DNA of 12,768 nt, from contig JAQSXM010000051.1 of NCBI GenBank assembly GCA_029256645.1, forward strand, positions 1-12,768, in the 5' to 3' direction. Below the pieces are notes generated by a model, which was not told the DNA's origin, did no database searches, and saw nothing but the letters and a program-made list of their open reading frames with translations. Shown here one piece after another: positions 7,823 through 12,768 of this stretch (its first letter is position 1; each line of letters opens with the position of its first letter). This DNA comes from Sporomusa sp. (GTDB lineage Bacteria; Bacillota_C; Negativicutes; Sporomusales; Sporomusaceae). Made by a program: the position numbers and the translations under genes.

Positions 7823-8890
7823 ATGCAACGCAAAAAAACACGCCTGATTCGAATTGGTAAAATCCCTATAGGCGGTACTGCTCCGATAGTGGTACAGTCT
7901 ATGACAAATACTCGGACAGAAAATGTAGCAGATACTGTAGCTCAGATTAAACGGCTTATTGACGCCGGCTGTGAAATAATACGGGTTGCAGTGCCTAATA
8001 TGCCGGCTGCACTGGCAATAGAACAAATAAAAATGGCTGTTGATACCCCGCTTGTTGCTGATATTCATTTTGATTATCGTCTGGCCATTGCCGCTATCGA
8101 ACGTGGTGTGGATGCCCTTCGCTTAAATCCCGGCAACATTGGAAATCCTGACCATGTAGCGCTTGTTGTTAAAGAAGCTAAGAAACGGCACATCCCTATT
8201 CGTATTGGTGTTAATGCTGGGTCGCTCAGCAAAGAAATGATTGCCAAATATGGCGGGCGCCCTACGGCACAGGCAATGGTAGAGAGTGCTCTCAGCCATA
8301 TACATATTTTGGAGAAACATAACTTTTCTGATATTAAGATTTCATTAAAAGCTCATGATGTGCCACTTACCCTCAGCGCTTATCAGCTTATGTCAGAAGC
8401 TACAGAGTATCCCTTGCATTTAGGGATAACGGAAGCAGGAACAGTTCGTTCTGGCGTAATAAAGTCGGCAGTTGGGATCGGGGCACTCTTAGCACAGGGA
8501 ATTGGTGATACTATCAGGGTTTCGCTTACTGGCGACCCTGTAGAAGAGGTTCGGGTAGCTAATGAAATTCTAAAATCCCTGGGACTAAAACAATATGGAC
8601 CTACCCTTGTATCCTGCCCAACCTGTGGCCGCTGTCAGCTTGATCTGGTGAATATTGCTGAAATAGTGGAAGATAAACTTAAACTAGTGACTAAGCCGAT
8701 TACTGTAGCAGTAATGGGCTGTATTGTAAACGGTCCGGGTGAGGCCAGGGATGCTGATGTTGGTATCGCTGGTGGCAAAGGTGAAGGGCTATTGTTTAGT
8801 AAAGGTGAGATTATCCGAAAAGTACCGGAAGATGAACTTGTAAGTGCATTGTTTGCTGAAATTGATAAGCTTGATAAGGAGGCTAATTAG
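7823..8890 (+). CDS. ispG: 4-hydroxy-3-methylbut-2-enyl diphosphate synthase
   Basis: Penultimate MEP-pathway enzyme: reductive ring opening of MEcPP to HMBPP with a [4Fe-4S] cluster and electrons from ferredoxin or flavodoxin. The N-terminal TIM-barrel region starts RIGKIPIGGTAPIVVQSMTN and includes ADIHFDYRLA, RLNPGNIG and RIGVNAGS. The C-terminal domain supplies cluster ligands Cys265 and Cys268 (SCPTCGRC), Cys300 (MGCIVNGPGEA) and Glu307, matching E. coli C270, C273, C305 and E312. At 355 residues it is the short bacterial form without the plant-type insert. It begins 14 nt after rseP, with a weak GGTGAGAGAG ribosome binding site. The next gene starts 3 nt after its stop and has its ribosome binding site inside ispG. 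The ferredoxin upstream in the window is a candidate electron donor, by inference only. Confidence 0.98.
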   Translation: MQRKKTRLIRIGKIPIGGTAPIVVQSMTNTRTENVADTVAQIKRLIDAGCEIIRVAVPNMPAALAIEQIKMAVDTPLVADIHFDYRLAIAAIERGVDALRLNPGNIGNPDHVALVVKEAKKRHIPIRIGVNAGSLSKEMIAKYGGRPTAQAMVESALSHIHILEKHNFSDIKISLKAHDVPLTLSAYQLMSEATEYPLHLGITEAGTVRSGVIKSAVGIGALLAQGIGDTIRVSLTGDPVEEVRVANEILKSLGLKQYGPTLVSCPTCGRCQLDLVNIAEIVEDKLKLVTKPITVAVMGCIVNGPGEARDADVGIAGGKGEGLLFSKGEIIRKVPEDELVSALFAEIDKLDKEAN

Positions 8891-8893
8891 TAT

Positions 8894-10609
8894 ATGCGTG
8901 TTTCCCAACTATTTGCACCCACTTTAAGAGAAACTCCGGCAGAAGCCGAAATCATAAGCCATCAACTAATGTTGCGGGCTGGATTTATTCGTAAAGCTGC
9001 AGGCGGTATTTATTCATATTTGCCGCTGGCTTGGCGAGTGTTAAAAAAAATCGAAACGATCGTCCGGGAAGAGATGGATGCCAAAGGCGGTCAAGAGCTG
9101 GCAATGCCCATGATTCAGCCTGCTGAAATGTGGCAGGAAACTGGTCGCTGGAGCGTTTATGGCGATGAAATGTTTCGTTTGAAAGACCGGCATAATCGTA
9201 ACTTCTGCTTAGGGCCGACTCATGAAGAAATGATTACGACTCTTGTCCGCGGCGAGGTTCGATCTTATCGCCAGCTACCCCTTATGCTTTATCAAATTCA
9301 AAATAAGTACCGGGATGAGATAAGACCGCGGTTTGGTCTCATGCGCGGGCGTGAATTCATAATGAAAGACTTGTATTCATTTGACCGTGATGAGGCTGGT
9401 CTTGAACAAAGCTACAATAAGATGTATGATGCCTATACGCGGATATTTACTCGGTGCGGATTGACTTTCCGGGCAGTAGAAGCTGATTCAGGTGCTATTG
9501 GCGGCAGTGGTTCACATGAATTTATGGTTCTTGCCGAATCTGGGGAAGCGGCAATTATTTACTGCGGTAGTTGTGATTATGCTGCTAATGTTGAAAAAGC
9601 AGAGCTGCATCCGATAACTGGTCAGGTTGAGGAACACATGCCGCTTGCTGAGCAAGATACACCCGGAACTAAGTCGATAGCCGATGTTAGTCAGTTATTG
9701 GGCATTAGCCCCGAAAAGACTATAAAAACGTTGGCCTATAGTACCGATACCGGTACTATCGTACTGGCCCTTGTACGGGGAGATCATGAGGTTAATGAGA
9801 TAAAACTGTTAAACAAGGTTGGTTGCATACAACTTGAATTGGCCAATGATGACGCTATTTCAAGTATATTGCAGAGTAGCGCCGGTTATATAGGACCTGT
9901 TGGTCTTGACGGCAAGGAAAATATCATTATTGTTGCTGATGGCACGGTTATGAATATGTATAATGCTGTATGTGGTGCTAATAAACGAGATAAACACTTT
10001 GTGAACGTGAATCCAGGACGGGACATTAAACCGACTATTGTTGCCGATATCCGCCTAATCCAGGAGAACGATCCTTGTCCGCGTTGCAGCGAGCCAGTAA
10101 AAACAGCTCGGGGTATTGAGGTTGGACAAGTATTTAAACTATTCACTAAATACAGCACCTCCCTGCAAGCGACTTTTATTGGTGAAGATGGTAAAGAGCG
10201 GCCTATGGTTATGGGGTGTTACGGGGTGGGCGTTAGCCGTACAATGGCAGCAGCTGTTGAACAAAACTATGATCAAAATGGTATAATTTGGCCTGTACCG
10301 ATCGCTCCCTATCATGCGGTGGTTATTCCTGTCAGTATTAAGGATGAGGCTCAGAAGATTTTAGCGGAAAAAATATATGGTGAGTTATGTGCTCAAGGCG
10401 TTGAAACCATATTTGATGACCGCAATGAACGACCTGGGGTTAAATTTAAAGATGCAGATCTTATTGGATATCCACTGAAAATTACTGTTGGTCCTAAAGC
10501 AATCAGTGATAACTTGATTGAGGTTAAAGTGCGGCGAACAAGTGAAACTCTATATTTTGATCCAAAGAATTATCTTGAGGGTATCAAGGAATTGCTCGCT
10601 AAACTATAA
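8894..10609 (+). CDS. proS: Prolyl-tRNA synthetase, bacterial type with editing domain
   Basis: Class II synthetase that charges tRNA-Pro. The 571 residues match the bacterial form. The catalytic core has GPTHEEM (107-113) and motif 2 [16 protein letters not shown] (about 141-155). A long insertion at about 225-405 is the YbaK-like INS domain that hydrolyses mischarged Ala-tRNA-Pro; it contains [17 protein letters not shown] and [14 protein letters not shown]. Motif 3 is [18 protein letters not shown] (440-457). The anticodon-binding domain occupies about 475-571 ([20 protein letters not shown]). The start ATG follows AAGGAGG (8877-8883), embedded in the end of ispG, so translation is coupled. 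No T-box leader is visible upstream, so it seems to depend on the operon. A terminator follows, closing the uppS-proS run. Confidence 0.98.
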   Translation: MRVSQLFAPTLRETPAEAEIISHQLMLRAGFIRKAAGGIYSYLPLAWRVLKKIETIVREEMDAKGGQELAMPMIQPAEMWQETGRWSVYGDEMFRLKDRHNRNFCLGPTHEEMITTLVRGEVRSYRQLPLMLYQIQNKYRDEIRPRFGLMRGREFIMKDLYSFDRDEAGLEQSYNKMYDAYTRIFTRCGLTFRAVEADSGAIGGSGSHEFMVLAESGEAAIIYCGSCDYAANVEKAELHPITGQVEEHMPLAEQDTPGTKSIADVSQLLGISPEKTIKTLAYSTDTGTIVLALVRGDHEVNEIKLLNKVGCIQLELANDDAISSILQSSAGYIGPVGLDGKENIIIVADGTVMNMYNAVCGANKRDKHFVNVNPGRDIKPTIVADIRLIQENDPCPRCSEPVKTARGIEVGQVFKLFTKYSTSLQATFIGEDGKERPMVMGCYGVGVSRTMAAAVEQNYDQNGIIWPVPIAPYHAVVIPVSIKDEAQKILAEKIYGELCAQGVETIFDDRNERPGVKFKDADLIGYPLKITVGPKAISDNLIEVKVRRTSETLYFDPKNYLEGIKELLAKL

Positions 10610-10633
10610 CTAGATGTAGTTAAATTACATTCT

Positions 10634-10665
10634 AAAAAGCGTGATGTCAGTTTGTCACGCTTTTT
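10634..10665 (+). terminator. Rho-independent terminator after proS
   Basis: AAAAAGCGTGA (10634-10644) pairs perfectly with TCACGCTTTTT (10655-10665), an 11-bp stem with a 10-nt loop. The descending arm supplies the T tract. The A-run on the 5' side could also let it work on the minus strand. Confidence 0.85.
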
Positions 10666-10723
10666 AAATTATTACCAACCGCTTATGCGATTGCCAATGG
10701 GACTAAGTTTTTTGTAGCGGCAG

Positions 10724-10857
10724 CTATATATACAACGCGGTAAAGTTTTGCAGGCGGGTGGTGTGTTGGCATAAGCGTAAGTCAAGCGCCAGCGGTGGAG
10801 CGTTGTCAATGCACCACCCGCCTGCGCCTGCAAACTTCTTTAATGCGGAATATATAG
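10724..10857. repeat. Long imperfect inverted repeat (~134 nt) between proS and mgtC
   Basis: Core arms GCAGGCGGGTGGTG (10750-10763) and CACCACCCGCCTGC (10812-10825) are a perfect 14-bp match. Pairing continues inward as TGTTGGCA (10764-10771) with TGTCAATG (10804-10811, including G-T pairs). It continues outward with interruptions as TAAAG and AAGTTT-type matches, ending in CTATATAT (10724-10731) against ATATATAG (10850-10857). The 3' arm has a duplicated GCCTGC (10820-10825 and 10826-10831). The core is far more GC-rich than the flanking genes. It could be a dispersed repeat/MITE-like element, or a structured leader of the mgtC mRNA. The rest of 10610-10875 holds only the proS terminator and no ORF; I found no convincing promoter there. 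Confidence 0.75.
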
Positions 10858-10875
10858 TATCAGGAGGGTGACGAG

Positions 10876-11547
10876 ATGGCTCCTATCAGTGAAATAGATA
10901 TTGTTTTACGACTAGGAATTTCGTGTATTCTTGGCGGTTTAATCGGACTTGAGCGAGAAAGCCTTGAGCGTCCAGCTGGGTTGCGTACCCATATCTTAGT
11001 GTGTATTGGCTCAGCGTTAATGATGATTGTATCAATCTATGGATTTGCCGGATATGAATCTGTAAACAAAGATCCTGGTCGGATTGCTGCACAAGTTGTA
11101 AGTGGTATCGGCTTTTTGGGAGCCGGAACTATTCTCAGGGAGGGGCTGACTGTTAAAGGTCTTACAACTGCAGCCAGTTTATGGGTAGTAGCGGGTATTG
11201 GTTTAGCTATCGGCTGCGGTCAATTTTTTGCCGGTATTGCGGGAACTGCACTGGTATTTCTAACATTGGTGTTATTTGGTCAGCTGGAGCGGCGGCACTG
11301 GAGTAATAAATACTGTGACAGAGTTAAGCTTGTTGTATGTGATCAGCCAGGGCAGCTTGGTAAGGTGGGTATCTTTTTCGGAAAACATGGTATTGGTATA
11401 AAAAATATAACCATGCACCATATTCCAGAGCAAAAAGTAATAAACCTTGAGTTTGTCCTCAAAATCCCGTCTGATGCCGATATGATACAGATATTTGCTG
11501 AACTGACCGAAATTGACGGGGTGCTTTCCATTGATAAACCATGTTAG
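10876..11547 (+). CDS. MgtC/SapB-family inner-membrane protein with C-terminal ACT-like domain
   Basis: The N-terminal domain (residues about 8-137) has four or five hydrophobic segments and the MgtC signatures GGLIGLERESLERPAGLRTH, GRIAAQVVSGIGFLGAGTIL and GLTTAASLWVVAGIGLA. After the charged linker QLERRHWSNKY, residues about 148-223 form a soluble ACT-like domain (VVCDQPGQLGKVGIFFGKHG). In pathogens MgtC supports growth in low Mg and inhibits or modulates F-type ATPase. In non-pathogens the role is unclear and may concern Mg or membrane potential, so no specific function is claimed. The start ATG follows AGGAGGGTG with 5 nt spacing. It lies between the proS terminator and polC, which are usually neighbours in related genomes, and 35 nt before polC without a terminator. 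Confidence 0.92.
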   Translation: MAPISEIDIVLRLGISCILGGLIGLERESLERPAGLRTHILVCIGSALMMIVSIYGFAGYESVNKDPGRIAAQVVSGIGFLGAGTILREGLTVKGLTTAASLWVVAGIGLAIGCGQFFAGIAGTALVFLTLVLFGQLERRHWSNKYCDRVKLVVCDQPGQLGKVGIFFGKHGIGIKNITMHHIPEQKVINLEFVLKIPSDADMIQIFAELTEIDGVLSIDKPC

Positions 11548-11582
11548 AATAATAGTGACCTGTTAGTGATAGGAGAGGTTTA

Positions 11583-12768
11583 ATGCCTAGTTATTGTGTT
11601 ATACCGGAAAACTGCCAGAGCTTTTTTCTGTTTGTTGATCAATTACCTATTGATTCTACAAACCGGGAATTACTAAAGACATCTCAAGTTAATAAAGTCG
11701 AAATTAATCCTGCCATAGGGGCATGGAGTATACATATAACTGTTGCCAAACGTCTTTCTTCCCGGATTTTGGATATTGCAGCAGAGCATTTATGCCAAAA
11801 ATGCGGCTTAAGCAAGGTTACATTTAATCAGCAAGTCAGGGACCTGAAACAGTATTTAACAGAAAACTGGCCCCAGTTCGTTGAGCAAGTTGTTCAGGGA
11901 CACCACGCTATAAAGCATTTGCTGTTGAACGCTTCCTGGGTTTATGATGAAGAAACACTAATTATTGAAACTATAGGTGGTTTATCTATAGCAATTTTAA
12001 CAGACCGCGGTATGGAACAGGCAATCAAATCGTTTATTCTGCGGGAGTTTGGGCGACATTGTGAAGTCAGATTTACCAACTCGGTTTCAGAACTGCCGGT
12101 AGTGGAGTGTGATGACGCATTCCTAACACCTGAATATAAGGAAGCTCTTCTTGAAGCTGCAGCACCCCAGGCTAAGACTAAGTCGAGCGATAATCCGATT
12201 ATATTTGGCCGCAATATCAGAGGTGCTGCCGATTCTGTGCAGCCTATCAGCGCCATTCAGGAGGAAGCGAGGAATGTTATACTTGCCGGTCAAATCCTTA
12301 ACCACGAACTAAAAGAATTAAGGTCAGGGCGATTTTTACTCACATTTGACCTTGTTGATTCGACTGATGGTATTAGTGGTAAGGTGTTTTTTGATAATCA
12401 GGAACAGTATAATAAGACGACTGGAGCCATTAATAATGGTATGCATGTTACTGTTAAAGGAATGGTTCAGTATGATAAATTCGCGAATGAGCTGGTATTA
12501 TATGCCGACAGTATGTGTAGGGTGGAGAAGAAAACAGAACGTCAGGATAATGCGCCTGTCCGCAGGGTTGAATTACATGCCCATACTCGTATGAGTGCAT
12601 TGGATGCGGTTGTTTCTGCAAAGAACTTAGTTAAGACAGCAGCCAGATGGGGGCATCCGGCTGTTGCAATTACCGATCATGGAGTGGTGCAGGCATTCCC
12701 GGAAGCATATGAGGAAGCATGCAGTGCTGGTATAAAAGTGATTTATGGTATGGAGGGCTATCTTTTTG
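11583..12768 (+). CDS. polC: DNA polymerase III alpha subunit, PolC type (N-terminal part, cut by window end)
   Basis: Replicative polymerase of low-GC Gram-positive lineages, with built-in 3'-5' exonuclease. From ATG 11583 the frame stays open to the window end (395 codons of an expected ~1400). Residues 1 to about 220 are the weakly conserved N-terminal domain. Residues about 225-315 form the OB-fold domain (NVILAGQILNHELKELRSGR, then VKGMVQYDKF). From residue 329 the PHP domain begins with VELHAHTRMSALDAV: His332 and His334 form its first metal motif. ITDHG (363-367) supplies Asp365 and His366, and GIKVIYGMEGYLF ends the visible part. The exonuclease, polymerase and C-terminal domains lie downstream. 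GGAGAGG (11572-11578) is the ribosome binding site. Readthrough from mgtC is likely, as the gap is 35 nt with no terminator. Confidence 0.96.
   Translation, partial: MPSYCVIPENCQSFFLFVDQLPIDSTNRELLKTSQVNKVEINPAIGAWSIHITVAKRLSSRILDIAAEHLCQKCGLSKVTFNQQVRDLKQYLTENWPQFVEQVVQGHHAIKHLLLNASWVYDEETLIIETIGGLSIAILTDRGMEQAIKSFILREFGRHCEVRFTNSVSELPVVECDDAFLTPEYKEALLEAAAPQAKTKSSDNPIIFGRNIRGAADSVQPISAIQEEARNVILAGQILNHELKELRSGRFLLTFDLVDSTDGISGKVFFDNQEQYNKTTGAINNGMHVTVKGMVQYDKFANELVLYADSMCRVEKKTERQDNAPVRRVELHAHTRMSALDAVVSAKNLVKTAARWGHPAVAITDHGVVQAFPEAYEEACSAGIKVIYGMEGYLF

Noticed and set aside
8700..8893. T-box leader for proS
   Set aside because: There is no space: proS starts 3 nt after ispG, and its upstream sequence is coding.
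10853..10858. TATAGT as a -10 box for mgtC
   Set aside because: There is no -35 at a proper distance, and the transcript would begin inside the ribosome binding site; the bases are better explained as the outer arm of the inverted repeat.
12346..12594. 82-aa plus-strand ORF
   Set aside because: It lies inside polC in a different frame; the polC frame carries OB and PHP motifs through this region.

Overview
The window is an almost fully coding, single-strand (+) stretch of bacterial chromosome, with moderate-to-low GC. It carries a core housekeeping cluster in the Firmicutes/Clostridia order: swrB-like, rpsB, tsf, pyrH, frr, [66-aa ORF, ferredoxin], uppS, cdsA, dxr, rseP, ispG, proS, [mgtC-like], polC. 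Three features point to an anaerobic member of the Firmicutes: PolC-type DNA polymerase III, a clostridial 2[4Fe-4S] ferredoxin, and strong AGGAGG ribosome binding sites. My best guess, from gene order and general similarity rather than any search, is the Negativicutes (Sporomusa/Pelosinus-like); this is inference.

Region 1 (1-652) holds the 3' part of a coiled-coil/helix-turn-helix protein in the position where Bacillus has swrB, at the end of the fla/che motility operon. A consensus promoter and a ~100-nt leader for rpsB follow. Region 2 (653-2095) is rpsB-tsf (ribosomal protein S2 and a short EF-Ts), with a strong hairpin between the two genes and a rho-independent terminator directly behind tsf. 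Region 3 (2169-3866) is pyrH and frr, overlapping by 4 nt, then an unrecognised 66-aa ORF and a 56-aa ferredoxin whose ribosome binding site lies inside the end of that ORF. A GC-rich hairpin closes the group. Region 4 (3948-10665) is a tightly packed run, uppS-cdsA-dxr-rseP-ispG-proS, ended by a terminator. It joins isoprenoid precursor synthesis (Dxr, IspG), use of isoprenoids for the cell-wall lipid carrier (UppS), phospholipid activation (CdsA), envelope proteolysis (RseP) and prolyl-tRNA synthesis. Region 5 (10666-11547) holds a long imperfect inverted repeat of about 134 nt and an MgtC/SapB-family membrane protein with a C-terminal ACT-like domain, inserted between proS and polC. Region 6 (11583-12768) is the first 395 codons of polC, running off the window.

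Most of the window is well-known biology and I see no clear new system. The parts least explained by known annotation are the inverted repeat with a competing pairing upstream of mgtC, the small ORF plus ferredoxin pair inside a translation/envelope operon, and the rpsB-tsf intercistronic hairpin. No RNA genes, CRISPR arrays, transposases or minus-strand genes could be supported.
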